Positions 51,138 to 60,322 of a DNA stretch of 64,000 bases are shown here, one piece after another. This DNA comes from Roseateles hydrophilus. Lineage in GTDB: Bacteria; Pseudomonadota; Gammaproteobacteria; Burkholderiales; Burkholderiaceae_C. The position numbers were made by a program, and so were the translations under genes. Numbering within the stretch: position 1 is the stretch's first letter; each line of letters begins with the position of its first letter. The notes below the pieces were generated by a model. It was given only the letters and a program-made list of their open reading frames with translations. It searched no databases and had not been told where the DNA came from. Where the stretch lies: assembly GCF_026712245.1 (NCBI RefSeq), contig NZ_JAPPUY010000001.1, positions 1,426,001-1,490,000 on the forward strand. Reading direction: 5' to 3'.

Positions 51138-52253
51138 ATGTCCGACTCCCGACCCCTGATCCACCTGATCGCCGGCGCCCGGCCCAACTTCATGAAGATC
51201 GCGCCGCTGATGCGCGCCATCGCGGCGGATGGCCGGCTGCAGGCGCGCCTCATCCACACCGGGCAGCATTTCGACAAGGACATGAACGACGTGTTCTTCC
51301 AGGAGCTCGGCATCCCCACGCCCGACGTGCGCCTGAACTGCGGCGGCGGCACGCATGCGGAGCAGACCGGCAAGATCATGATGGCCTACGAGGCCTGCCT
51401 GACTGACGCCAAACCTGCCTGCTGCCTCGTCGTCGGTGACGTGAACTCGACGCTGGCCTGCGCCATCGTCGCCAAAAAGGCCGGTGTGCCGGTCGCCCAC
51501 GTCGAAGCCGGCCTGCGCAGCGGCGATCGTGGCATGCCCGAGGAGATCAACCGGCTCGTGACGGATGCGATCACCGATTGGTTCTTCGTGACTGAGCCGT
51601 CGGGCCGCGCCCATCTGCTGCACGAGGGGCAGTCGCCCGAGGCCATCCACGACGTGGGCCACGTGATGGTGGATAACCTGCTCTACCAAGCGGCCAAGCT
51701 GGGGCAGCACTTCGACACCACCGCGCTGGAAAGCGACGCGCTGAAGCGCCAACTCGGTCGCTACGCGGTGGTCACGCTGCACCGGCCCAGCAACGTCGAC
51801 GGCGAGGCCAATCTGCGACGCGCCGTGGGCGTCGTCAATGCACTGGCGGCCGATGTGAACATCGTGTTCCCGATGCACCCGCGCACCCGCAAGAACCTGG
51901 AGACGCTCGGACTCACGCTTGCTCCGACGGTGCACGTGCTCGGCCCGCAGCCCTACATGTCCTTCCTGCATCTCTGGAAGGACGCTGTCGTCGTGCTGAC
52001 CGACAGCGGCGGCCTGCAGGAAGAAACGACCGCGCTGGGCGTGCCCTGCGTGACGATGCGGGAGAGCACCGAGCGACCAGTGACCGTGGACGAAGGCAGC
52101 AACGTGCTGGCCGGCACCGACCCGGAACACGTGCTGGCGGCCTGCCGCGAGGCACTCGCCGGGCGCGCCAAGGCGGGTCGTCGACCAGCGCTGTGGGACG
52201 GGCGCTCCTCCGAGCGCATCGTCGAGGCCCTGGTGGCTCGGCTGTCGGCCTGA
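51138..52253 (+). CDS. wecB: UDP-N-acetylglucosamine 2-epimerase (non-hydrolysing)
   Basis: A 371-aa GT-B-fold epimerase converting UDP-GlcNAc to UDP-ManNAc. Motifs are GARPNFMKIAPL at the N-terminus, IHTGQHFDKDMNDVFF, VVGDVNSTLACA, HVEAGLRSGDRGMPEEINR, TLHRPSNVD and LTDSGGLQEETTALGVPC. The product would be oxidised to ManNAcA by a UDP-sugar dehydrogenase, a role the TviB-like protein at 62583 might fill. I choose the ATG at 51138 (19 bp after the previous stop). It is the last gene on this strand, convergent with the deacetylase 4 bp away. Confidence 0.94.
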   Translation: MSDSRPLIHLIAGARPNFMKIAPLMRAIAADGRLQARLIHTGQHFDKDMNDVFFQELGIPTPDVRLNCGGGTHAEQTGKIMMAYEACLTDAKPACCLVVGDVNSTLACAIVAKKAGVPVAHVEAGLRSGDRGMPEEINRLVTDAITDWFFVTEPSGRAHLLHEGQSPEAIHDVGHVMVDNLLYQAAKLGQHFDTTALESDALKRQLGRYAVVTLHRPSNVDGEANLRRAVGVVNALAADVNIVFPMHPRTRKNLETLGLTLAPTVHVLGPQPYMSFLHLWKDAVVVLTDSGGLQEETTALGVPCVTMRESTERPVTVDEGSNVLAGTDPEHVLAACREALAGRAKAGRRPALWDGRSSERIVEALVARLSA

Positions 52254-52257
52254 GGGC

Positions 52258-53217
52258 TCAGCTGAACAGGTTGCGCGCGAGGCGCAGTCCGAAGCGCACC
52301 CGGCTGCGATCCCACGGCGTGAAGCGGGGAATCTGAAAGACGTCGTCCCCCTGCCGCGCGGCTGCCCAGCGGGTGGACACGGCAGCGTCAAACCCCAACT
52401 CGCGCACGATGCCCGGGTGGACGTCGGGCCGATAGTCCGTGCCTGGCTTGCCGTTGGGGTAGGCAAACAACCGCACCTTCTCGCCAAGCAACGCCTGCAA
52501 TGCATCGCGGCTACGCGCGATCTCATCGGACGCCTGGTGGTTGTCCAACTTGGCCAAGATGGGATGACTGACGGTATGCGCGCCGATCTGCATACCCGCA
52601 GCCCGCAAGGCCCGCACCTGCGCACTGCTCATCATCAGGTCATCCGGCGGCACCACTTCAGCCCGCCGGGCAATCGCCTGAACGCATGCCAAGCGCGGCT
52701 CCGGCGGCAGGTACTTGACGCGTTCGATCAAACGGCCGAGTGCGGCGCGGCGGTCGTCGGTGCTGGCGAGGGCGTGCGATCCCAAATCATCGCCATGCGC
52801 GTCAACCAGCCCGCGCAGGTCTAACGTCGGCAAGGTGCTCAGGCGCACGGACTCGATCAAGGTGTCGTTCCACATGCGCCCACCATCCAGGAAGCCCGTC
52901 GCAACAAAGAAGCTGCAAGGCAGCCGATGACGGCGCAACAGCGGCAAGGCCACGTCGTGGTTGTCGGCGTAGCCATCGTCGAAGCTCAGCGCCGCGGCGC
53001 GCGCAGGCAGGCTACCTTCGTCCAGCCGACGGATGGCCTCGTCCAGGGGCAGCACGTTGAACCAGGCTTTGACCCAGCCCAGCAAGGCATCGAAGCGCGC
53101 CGCGTCCATCTCGTCGGGGAACAACGGGTCAGGCTGCGCAAGCACCCGGTGAAAGATGAGCACGCTCAGACGGCCCCGCGCGCCGGCGGGTGACAAGAGG
53201 CTGAAGGCTGGTTTCAT
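52258..53217 (-). CDS. polysaccharide deacetylase (NodB domain, CE4)
   Basis: A 319-aa carbohydrate esterase family 4 protein. The metal/catalytic Asp pair is in ALSFDDGYADNHDVAL, and the second motif HTVSHP supplies two His ligands; FAYPNGKPGTDY is the third. No signal peptide is obvious (starts MKPAFSLLSPAGARGRLSVL), so location is uncertain. It would remove N-acetyl groups from GlcNAc-like units in the polymer. The ATG at 53217 is preferred and overlaps the ligase-like gene stop (ATGA). Confidence 0.87.
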   Translation of the reverse strand: MKPAFSLLSPAGARGRLSVLIFHRVLAQPDPLFPDEMDAARFDALLGWVKAWFNVLPLDEAIRRLDEGSLPARAAALSFDDGYADNHDVALPLLRRHRLPCSFFVATGFLDGGRMWNDTLIESVRLSTLPTLDLRGLVDAHGDDLGSHALASTDDRRAALGRLIERVKYLPPEPRLACVQAIARRAEVVPPDDLMMSSAQVRALRAAGMQIGAHTVSHPILAKLDNHQASDEIARSRDALQALLGEKVRLFAYPNGKPGTDYRPDVHPGIVRELGFDAAVSTRWAAARQGDDVFQIPRFTPWDRSRVRFGLRLARNLFS

Positions 53218-54533
53218 GGCAACTGCGGCGCGCGCTTCTTCTTGGCGAAGCGCTTCTTGAGGAACTCGGGCCAGTGGATGACAGGCTCCTCCTTCTCGCG
53301 CAGCCACTCCTTGCGATCCAGCCAGCGCTTGCCGATGACGGTCAGGATCATGAGGTTGTACGGTAGGTCCCAGTAGCTCAGCGACAGGAAAGCCCCGCCA
53401 ACGGCATAGCCGGCCAGGCTCACCTGCACCATGCCGCCCAAGTCCGACAGCCATTGCGTCTGCGGCTGAGCGACACCCTTCTTGCGCAGCGTGCCTGCGG
53501 TTCCCCACACGAAGCAGAACAGCGTCAGGAACAAGCCCAGACCAATGAAGCCGTGCTCACCCAACACCATGAAATAGATGCTGTGGGCAGCATGCACTCG
53601 CATGGGCTCCGGCGCATACATCGCGAAGATGGGCGCGGTGGACACCATGAAGCCGCCCCCAAACACCCGGTCCTTGGCCAGATTCCACGCCATGTGCCAA
53701 GCATTGATGCGCCCGAGGGCGGAATCGTCCTGCTCGTACGTCTTGATGGTGTTCATGCGGTCCCACCATTCCTGCGGCATGGCCGACAGCAAGCCCACTG
53801 CCAGCACCACCATCACGATGGCGCCCACGCCCTTGCTATTGCTGCGCCACCACAAGACGGAGGCCATCGCCGCCAGTGCCAGCAGCGCACCGCGCGAATG
53901 GCTCCCCAACGCCGCCATGGCCATGCACGCCATGCAGAACGTCATCGTCATCTTTGCCCACTTGGCTTGCATCTGCATCTGCAGGAAGCGCATCAACGGG
54001 ATGGTGATGACGATCGCCAGCGCGATCTCGTTATTGCCCGCGATGTAGGTGTTGTCCGGCCCCCAGACTTTGTAGCTACCGCCAGTGGCCAAGGTGAACA
54101 AGCCCCCCTTGACGCCGTAGAAGCCAATCGAAACCACAAGAACCCAGGCGAGCAACATCGCGTGCCGCTTGCTGTGCAGCACCACGAGGGCGACCAGGAT
54201 CATCAGGTCGATCTTCATGACCCGTGTCCACAACTCGTAGCTGTCGTCGAACAGGATGGAGAACGGCAAGGTGATGCACATCCACGCCATGAACAGCATC
54301 AGCGTGATGGTCTCGCGGCTGGTTGAGAAGTCGCGCCGATCCCGTGTGATCAACAGGCCAAGCAGCGACGCACCACCAACCGCCGCCGCCACCGGCAGCG
54401 AACGCACGGCCCAGCTGAGCTGGTGCGGGTTCATGATGCTGATCCAGGTCCAGCACATCAGGCCGATCCAAGGTCGCCTGAAGGCCTGCAGGCAGCACCA
54501 GCCGATGAGGCTCAGCAGGATCAGGTCACGCAT
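53214..54533 (-). CDS. O-antigen ligase/polymerase-like protein, exosortase-A-associated
   Basis: A 439-aa membrane protein with about 10-12 hydrophobic segments, matching the exosortase-A-associated putative O-glycosylation ligase family (TIGR03097 type). The periplasmic loop has the GRINAWHMAWNLAKDRVFGGG segment (residues ~275-295) and HAAHSIYFMVLGEHGFIGL with the conserved His residues of Wzy_C-type proteins. The C-terminus is very basic (KKRFAKKKRAPQ). It may polymerise the exopolysaccharide or attach glycans to proteins; which is unknown. Start at 54533 overlaps the next gene by 8 bases. Confidence 0.87.
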   Translation of the reverse strand: MRDLILLSLIGWCCLQAFRRPWIGLMCWTWISIMNPHQLSWAVRSLPVAAAVGGASLLGLLITRDRRDFSTSRETITLMLFMAWMCITLPFSILFDDSYELWTRVMKIDLMILVALVVLHSKRHAMLLAWVLVVSIGFYGVKGGLFTLATGGSYKVWGPDNTYIAGNNEIALAIVITIPLMRFLQMQMQAKWAKMTMTFCMACMAMAALGSHSRGALLALAAMASVLWWRSNSKGVGAIVMVVLAVGLLSAMPQEWWDRMNTIKTYEQDDSALGRINAWHMAWNLAKDRVFGGGFMVSTAPIFAMYAPEPMRVHAAHSIYFMVLGEHGFIGLGLFLTLFCFVWGTAGTLRKKGVAQPQTQWLSDLGGMVQVSLAGYAVGGAFLSLSYWDLPYNLMILTVIGKRWLDRKEWLREKEEPVIHWPEFLKKRFAKKKRAPQLP

Positions 54534-55731
54534 GGGCCCGCAGCTCCTGAATCTGTTGGAACAACCGGAGCTGCCCCTCAGTCGTCGCCTGCCAGCTGAA
54601 GCCTTCGGCAAAACGGCGCGTCGCGCAGCGATCCGTGCCAGCCGCCAGCAAGGCCTCGATGGCATCGGCAAAGGCTTGCCCCGTGCGCTCTGCCACCAGG
54701 CGGCCGGCCTCCGGCGCAGCGACGACTTCAGGCGTACCCCAGATGTCGGTGGCCACCACAGGCGTGCCGCAGGCCATGGACTCCAGCAACACGTTGGCCC
54801 AGCCCTCGCGGCTGGAGCACAGCAGCAGCAGATCGGCGGCGCTGTACCACTTCAGCAATTCGGTGTTGGGCAATGCGCCGGTCAGGCGAACCTTGTCGGC
54901 CACGCCCAGGCGCTGCGCCAGCGCCTGCAGCGCGGTGCGCTCCTCGCCCTCGCCGATGATCACCAGCCGCGCCCCAGGCCGCTGCTGCGCGACGCGGGCC
55001 AGCGCCTCGATGGCGATGTGGTGCCCCTTGCGCTCGATCAGGTGCCCCACCGACAGCAGCAACGGCCGCCCATCCACGCCCAGTTCGGCCCGCATGGCGT
55101 CCTGCGGCAGCGGCCGAAAGCGCGCCAGGTCCACGCCGTTGCGCAGCGTGTGCAGCCGGGCCGGGTCATGCCCCCAGCCGCGCAGCACCTCCATCAGCGC
55201 CGCACACACGCCGATGGAGCCGGCGGCGCGCCGCGCGGCCCACTCGATCATGCGGCGTGGCATGGCGTACTGAGGAATCAGGTTCAGGTCGGTGCCGCGC
55301 GCCGTGATGGTCAACGGCCGCTTGAACCACTGCGACAACAGCGCCGCCGCCACGCCATCCGGGTAGTAGTAATGCGCGTCGATGAGGTCGAAATCGAAGC
55401 CCTCGTCGATGAGCTGCTGCACGGCTGCACGGGCGCCCAGTGCCAGCGTCAGCGGCGCACTGGTCATGCCGATCTTGGGTGCCAGCAGATAGCGCGGATG
55501 CAGCACATCCAAGCCGTTGCGCTGTTCGCGCCGCGGGGTGGCAGCAAACTTCGCGTACTCGCCCCAGCGTGGGTCCGTCGACGGGAACCAGGGCACGGGC
55601 GCCACGACGCGGGATTCGACCTGCCCGCTCTTGAGCAATTCACGCAGCCGCGTCTCAACGAAGATGCCGTGCCCGGGCCGCACGCTGCTCGGGAACAGCG
55701 TGGAGAACGTGAGGACCTTCAGCGTCTTCAC
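54526..55731 (-). CDS. family 4 glycosyltransferase
   Basis: A 401-aa GT-B glycosyltransferase. The N-terminal domain opens KVLTFSTLFPSSVRPGHGIFVE and includes DLIDAHYYYPDGVAAALLS and ITARGTDLNLIP. The donor domain begins LLLSVGHLIERKGHHIAIEAL and has the E-x7-E motif in SREGWANVLLESMACGTPVVAT. Donor and acceptor unknown. It overlaps both neighbours, part of the minus-strand translation-coupled block from 62586 to 52258. Confidence 0.88.
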   Translation of the reverse strand: MKTLKVLTFSTLFPSSVRPGHGIFVETRLRELLKSGQVESRVVAPVPWFPSTDPRWGEYAKFAATPRREQRNGLDVLHPRYLLAPKIGMTSAPLTLALGARAAVQQLIDEGFDFDLIDAHYYYPDGVAAALLSQWFKRPLTITARGTDLNLIPQYAMPRRMIEWAARRAAGSIGVCAALMEVLRGWGHDPARLHTLRNGVDLARFRPLPQDAMRAELGVDGRPLLLSVGHLIERKGHHIAIEALARVAQQRPGARLVIIGEGEERTALQALAQRLGVADKVRLTGALPNTELLKWYSAADLLLLCSSREGWANVLLESMACGTPVVATDIWGTPEVVAAPEAGRLVAERTGQAFADAIEALLAAGTDRCATRRFAEGFSWQATTEGQLRLFQQIQELRAHA

Positions 55732-56942
55732 GCGGCGGCCTCCACGGCCTCGGCGAGGATGCGGCCAAACACCTCGGCAGCGACGCGGTGCCCGAAGCGC
55801 GCCTCCACCAGCTCGCGCGCTGCTTGCGACAGGCGCAGCCGCAGCGCGCCGTCAGCCAGCAACCGCAGCGTGGCCTCGGCCAGCGCCTCGGCGCCATCAG
55901 CACGCAGGAAGTGAATGCCGTCATCGACATCCAGCCCTTCCATGCCAATCGCCGTGGAGACGACCGGCAGCCCCATGGCCATGGCCTCGAAGGCCTTGAT
56001 GCGCGTGCCGCCGCCGACGCGCAGCGGGATGACGAAGGCCTGCGCGTCGCGGGCGTGGTCACGCACGTCGTCCACGAAGCCGGTGAAGCGCACGCCCGGC
56101 ACCTGGCGCTGTACCAGCGACGCCGGCGGGTTCTTGCCGACGACGCGCAGCTGCGCATTCGGCACCTGCGCACGCACGCGCGGCCACACGTCCTCGATGT
56201 AGAAACGGATGCCGTCGACATTGGCTTCCCAGTCCATCGAGCCCGTGAAGACGACCACGGGCGCGCCATCCGCAGGCGCCTGCCAGGAGAAGAAGTCGAG
56301 GTCCACACCGGTCGGGATGGCGCGTGCCGTGGCGAGCCCGTCGGCCGCGAACGTCTTCGCGTCGCGTTCGGACACGGCGACCACACGCGTGAAGCGCGCC
56401 AGCGCCTCGCGCTCGAAGCGCCGCATCTTGGCCGCCTGCGAGGCCCACAGCCAGCGCAGCGGCGCGCTCGCGGCCGTCTTCGCATGGCGCTCGAAAATCT
56501 CGGCCTCCACGTTGTGCGTGAAGCAGACCGTCGCACCGTTGAGCTGCTCAGGACGCAGCACGGCGGCGTGGACGAAGTCGAACACGACCACGTCGAAGCG
56601 CTCGGCCGCCAGCAGTTGCTCGACGGCCGCGACGGCAGCCGGCGTGCGGTCGGCCACCACGTTGATGGGCAGCGAGGACAGCAGGTCCGGCGCGCGCTGC
56701 CAGCGCGGGCGCGGCGGGCTGGGTGCCCAGCCGACGAAGCGATGGCATTGCTGATCCAACTCGCCCTGCCAGTCGCGCTGCTGCTGACCGGAAGCCGGCG
56801 ACAGCAGCGTGATGTCGAACTGCCCGCTTTCCTTCAGGCCGCGCAGGATGTTGCCCGTGCGGATCTTGCCGCCCGCATCGGCCGGGAACAGGAAGACCGG
56901 CGAGATGAAGGCGAGCTTCAGGCGGCGCTCGGGCTGGCTCAC
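55728..56942 (-). CDS. sugar transferase, PEP-CTERM/EpsH1-associated (TIGR03087 type)
   Basis: A 404-aa GT-B glycosyltransferase matching the exosortase-A-linked sugar transferase family 1. LAFISPVFLFPADAGGKIRT opens the acceptor domain; CFTHNVEAEIFERHA and VVAVSERDAKTFAADG follow. The donor domain has VVFTGSMDWEANVDGIRFY (typical of this family) and PLRVGGGTRIKAFEAMAMGLPVVST. It lies between the GT4 gene and the algD-like gene with four-base overlaps. The linked sugar is unknown. Confidence 0.87.
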   Translation of the reverse strand: MSQPERRLKLAFISPVFLFPADAGGKIRTGNILRGLKESGQFDITLLSPASGQQQRDWQGELDQQCHRFVGWAPSPPRPRWQRAPDLLSSLPINVVADRTPAAVAAVEQLLAAERFDVVVFDFVHAAVLRPEQLNGATVCFTHNVEAEIFERHAKTAASAPLRWLWASQAAKMRRFEREALARFTRVVAVSERDAKTFAADGLATARAIPTGVDLDFFSWQAPADGAPVVVFTGSMDWEANVDGIRFYIEDVWPRVRAQVPNAQLRVVGKNPPASLVQRQVPGVRFTGFVDDVRDHARDAQAFVIPLRVGGGTRIKAFEAMAMGLPVVSTAIGMEGLDVDDGIHFLRADGAEALAEATLRLLADGALRLRLSQAARELVEARFGHRVAAEVFGRILAEAVEAAA

Positions 56943-58255
56943 CAGCAGATGCCCTCGTATTCGGCGAAGCCGGCATCGCGCAGGTCGGCGTAGCCGTTCA
57001 GGTCGACGACCCGCGCGCCCTTGGCCAGCGCGATGATGCGCTGGCGCGTCTCGGCGTCCGCATGGCCCACGACGACGATCTCGGCCCGCGCCAGCACCGC
57101 GTCGGGCGTCTCGTGCAGCAGCTTGTCGAGGTGGGGGATCTCGCGGTCGATGTATTCCTTGTTCTTGCCCAGCAGCCGCGCGATCTTGACGAACTTGTCG
57201 TAGATGGCGAGGTCGAAGCCCTTGCCGAGCAGCTTCTCGGCCAGCACCACCAGCGGCGAGTCACGCAGGTCGTCGGTGCCGGGCTTGAAGGCCAGGCCGA
57301 ACAGCGCGACGGGCTTGCGGCCGTTGGCGGCGATGAGGTCAAAGGCACGGCCGATGTGGGCGTCGTTGCTGGTCAGCAGCGAGCCCAGCACGGGGATGTC
57401 CACGCCTTGCTCGCGGGCGATGGTCAGGAAGCCCTTGACCTCCTTGGGCAGGCAGGAGCCGCCGAAGGCGAAGCCGGGGCGCAGGTAGGCCTTGGAGATG
57501 TTGAGCTGCTTGTCCTCGCAGAACAGCGCCAGCACGTCGCGCGAGTCCAGGCCCGCTTCCTTCAGCACGGCGCCGGCCTCGTTGGCGAAGACGATCTTCA
57601 GCGCGTGGAAGACGTTGCACAGGTACTTGACCGACTCGGCCACGCCGACGTCAGCCGCGACGAAGCTGCCGGGCACCCCGGTGTAGAGGCGCTTCATGAC
57701 GTCGACGCCGGCCTCGTCCAGGCTGCCAACGATGGTCTGCGGCGGGTTATGGAAGTCGGCCACCGATGAACCTTCGCGCAGGAACTCGGGGTTGAACACC
57801 AGGCTCAGACGGTCGCCGATCTTGCGGCCTGCAGCCTGCTCCAGCAGCGGTGCGATGCGCGCGCGCGTCGTGCCCGGCGCCACGGTGCTGCGGATGACCA
57901 GCGTGTGGTGGCCGTCCTTCTTGGCGATCTCGGCACCGATCTGGCCGACGACGGCGTCCAGCGCGGTCAGGTCGGGCATGTAGTTGGGCAGTGACGGCGT
58001 GGCCACCGAGATCAGCGACACCTCGGTGCCCTGCACGGCGGCGGCCACGTCATTCGTCGCCGTCAGCTTGCCGGCCTTGACGGCGGCGCCGATCAGCTCC
58101 TCGATGCCCTCCTCCACCACGGGCGACTGGCCCGAGGCAATCAGCTGGACCTTGAGCGGGTTGATGTCCACGCCGATCACGTCGTGGCCCAACTCGGGCA
58201 GGCAGGCGCATGACACGGCGCCCACATAGCCCAGACCGAAAACAGAAACCTTCAT
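56939..58255 (-). CDS. algD: GDP-mannose 6-dehydrogenase-like nucleotide-sugar dehydrogenase
   Basis: A 438-aa NAD-dependent, four-electron oxidising dehydrogenase. MKVSVFGLGYVGAVSCACLP opens the Rossmann fold, EFLREGSSVADF is conserved, and the catalytic Cys268 is in FGGSCLPKEVKGF. The end AEYEGICW matches the C-terminus of Pseudomonas AlgD, and the whole layout follows AlgD more than UDP-glucose dehydrogenase. The product would be GDP-mannuronate, a candidate substrate for amidation. UDP-glucose dehydrogenase is the main alternative. ATG at 58255 is used. Confidence 0.85.
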   Translation of the reverse strand: MKVSVFGLGYVGAVSCACLPELGHDVIGVDINPLKVQLIASGQSPVVEEGIEELIGAAVKAGKLTATNDVAAAVQGTEVSLISVATPSLPNYMPDLTALDAVVGQIGAEIAKKDGHHTLVIRSTVAPGTTRARIAPLLEQAAGRKIGDRLSLVFNPEFLREGSSVADFHNPPQTIVGSLDEAGVDVMKRLYTGVPGSFVAADVGVAESVKYLCNVFHALKIVFANEAGAVLKEAGLDSRDVLALFCEDKQLNISKAYLRPGFAFGGSCLPKEVKGFLTIAREQGVDIPVLGSLLTSNDAHIGRAFDLIAANGRKPVALFGLAFKPGTDDLRDSPLVVLAEKLLGKGFDLAIYDKFVKIARLLGKNKEYIDREIPHLDKLLHETPDAVLARAEIVVVGHADAETRQRIIALAKGARVVDLNGYADLRDAGFAEYEGICW

Positions 58256-58274
58256 CTTGTTGTCCTTGTCGATA

Positions 58275-60194
58275 TCAGGCGGCAGCGCGCGACGGCGCCA
58301 CACCCAGCCCCGCGTTGCGCAGGAAGGCGTCGAACATCAGCAGCACCCACAGCGGTTGGGCATGGTCCATGGCGCCGCTCTCGTGCTGGTCCAACAGGCG
58401 GCCGATGGTGGCGGGGTTGAACCAGCCGGTTTGCGCCAGCGCGCCCCGTTGCAGGGCCTGGCGGGTCTGCTGACGCAGCGGGCCGCGCAGCCAGCGCGCC
58501 AGCGGCACGGCAAAGCCCATCTTGGGCCGGTACAGCACATCGTGCGGGAGCATGGGCTCCAGCGCCTTCTTGAAGATGTACTTGCCTTCCTGGCCGCGCA
58601 ACTTGAGCGACGAGGGCAGCGTGGCGGTCCACTCCACCAACTGGTGGTCCATCAGCGGCTCGCGCACCTCCAGGCTGTGGGCCATGCTGGCGCGGTCAAC
58701 CTTGGTATTGATGTCGCCGGGCAGATAGGTGTGGATGTCCAGGTACTGGATCAGCGCCAGCGGGTCGTCGGTCTCGGCACGGCGCGCGTGGTGGTGGAAC
58801 ACCTCGCTGGCATGCCAGCCCTGCAGGTCGCGCTTGAAGGCGTCGCTGAAGAGGGCCTGCCTCAGCGGGTCGCGCACCAGGCCCATGGTGTTGAAGTAGG
58901 CGTCCACCGAGTTGCGGGCGATCGCCTGGAACGTGGTCTTGGCGCGGAACACGCGCGGCGCCCAGTCGGCCTTGGGGTACAGGCGTGCCAGCGGACCGAA
59001 CACCCCCTTGCGCAGTGCGAGCGGGAAGGCGCTGCGCATGCGCTCTTCCATCATGTGCATCTTGTAGCGGCGGTAGCCGCCCAGGCTCTCGTCGCCGCCG
59101 TCGCCGGACAGCGCCACGGTCACATGCTTACGGGCCAGCTCGCAGACGCGGTAGGTGGGGATGGCGGACGAGTCGGCATAGGGCTCGTCGTACAGGTGGG
59201 CGAGCAGGTCCACGAGACCGAAGTCGTCGCTGCTGACCGTCTCGACACGGTGGTTGGTGCGGTAGCGGTCCGCCACCATCTGCGCGAACTCGGTCTCGTT
59301 GAACTTGGGGTCGTCGAAGCCGATGGAACAGGTGTTGACGGGCTGGCCATCCAGCTGCGCCATCGCTGCGACCACGGCGCTGGAATCGACACCGCCCGAC
59401 AGGAAGGCGCCCAGCGGCACCTCGGCCTTCAGCCGCAGCTTGACGGACTCGGTCAGGCGGCGGCGCAGCTCCTCCGCAGCCTCCTCCTCGCCGATCTTCG
59501 CGTCCAGCGTGAACTTGACGTCCCAGTAGCGCTGCGGTTCGCCCAGCGGCTGGCCACGCTTGACGAGCAGCCGATGGCCGGGTGCGAGCTTCTGTGCATG
59601 GCGGTAGATGGTCCACGGGTCGGGCACGTAGCCCAGCGCGAAATAGGCCTCGACGGCACGCGGGTCGATTTCCTGGCGCAGGCCGCCGTGGGCCATCAGG
59701 CTCTTGAGCTCCGAGCCGAACAGCAGCCAGCCGTCCTCGGTCATCGCGTAATGCAGCGGCTTCACGCCCAGCCGGTCGCGCGCCATGAACAGGCAGTCGC
59801 GACGGCGGTCATGGATCATGAAGGCGAACATGCCGCGCAGGTGGTGCACGCAGTCCTCGCCCCAGTGCTCCCACGCGCGCACGATGGCCTCGGAGTCACT
59901 CTTGGTGCGGAACGCATAGCCGTGGCCGCGCAGCTCGTCCATCAGCTCCAGGTAGTTGTAGACCTCGCCGTTGAAGACCAGGGCGACCGACTTGTCGTCG
60001 TTGAAGATGGGCTGCTGGCCGGTCGCGATGTCGATGACCGACAGGCGCCGGTGGCCGAAGCCCACGCCAGGTTCGATGTGCAGGTCACCCTCATCCGGCC
60101 CGCGATGGTGCTGGGACTCGTTCATCCGATGCAGCCGCTCGCGCTCGGGAAGGCGCTGGCCGCGGGTGTCGAAGAGTCCGGTGATGCCGCACAT
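58275..60194 (-). CDS. XrtA/PEP-CTERM system amidotransferase (AsnB family)
   Basis: A 639-aa class II amidotransferase of the exosortase-A type (TIGR03108-like). Glutaminase: MCGITGLFDTRGQR with Cys2, HHRGPDEG and FNGEVYNYLEL. Synthetase: FLSGGVDSSAVV (~263-274), DEPYADSSAIPTY, LSGDGGDESLGGYRRYK and RPKMGFAVPLARWL. Homologues are needed for exopolysaccharide-dependent floc formation in Zoogloea, where amidation of sugar acids has been proposed. It lies 19 bp upstream of algD, the likely supplier of the uronic acid donor. Start ATG is conserved. Confidence 0.9.
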   Translation of the reverse strand: MCGITGLFDTRGQRLPERERLHRMNESQHHRGPDEGDLHIEPGVGFGHRRLSVIDIATGQQPIFNDDKSVALVFNGEVYNYLELMDELRGHGYAFRTKSDSEAIVRAWEHWGEDCVHHLRGMFAFMIHDRRRDCLFMARDRLGVKPLHYAMTEDGWLLFGSELKSLMAHGGLRQEIDPRAVEAYFALGYVPDPWTIYRHAQKLAPGHRLLVKRGQPLGEPQRYWDVKFTLDAKIGEEEAAEELRRRLTESVKLRLKAEVPLGAFLSGGVDSSAVVAAMAQLDGQPVNTCSIGFDDPKFNETEFAQMVADRYRTNHRVETVSSDDFGLVDLLAHLYDEPYADSSAIPTYRVCELARKHVTVALSGDGGDESLGGYRRYKMHMMEERMRSAFPLALRKGVFGPLARLYPKADWAPRVFRAKTTFQAIARNSVDAYFNTMGLVRDPLRQALFSDAFKRDLQGWHASEVFHHHARRAETDDPLALIQYLDIHTYLPGDINTKVDRASMAHSLEVREPLMDHQLVEWTATLPSSLKLRGQEGKYIFKKALEPMLPHDVLYRPKMGFAVPLARWLRGPLRQQTRQALQRGALAQTGWFNPATIGRLLDQHESGAMDHAQPLWVLLMFDAFLRNAGLGVAPSRAAA

Positions 60195-60322
60195 GCGTTG
60201 GAACCTGGTTCAACCTGTTGATGGGATGTTCGCGCAAGGACTGCACGGCGAAGGTCGGATTCTTACCGAGCTTGGTGACGCCACCGGCCGCTGGCGCTGC
60301 CAGGCGTGATGTGGCGCACGCC

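Noticed and set aside
58257-60221. 654-codon plus-strand frame opposite the XrtA-type amidotransferase
   Set aside because: Mirror frame of a gene with full catalytic motifs; no recognisable domain.
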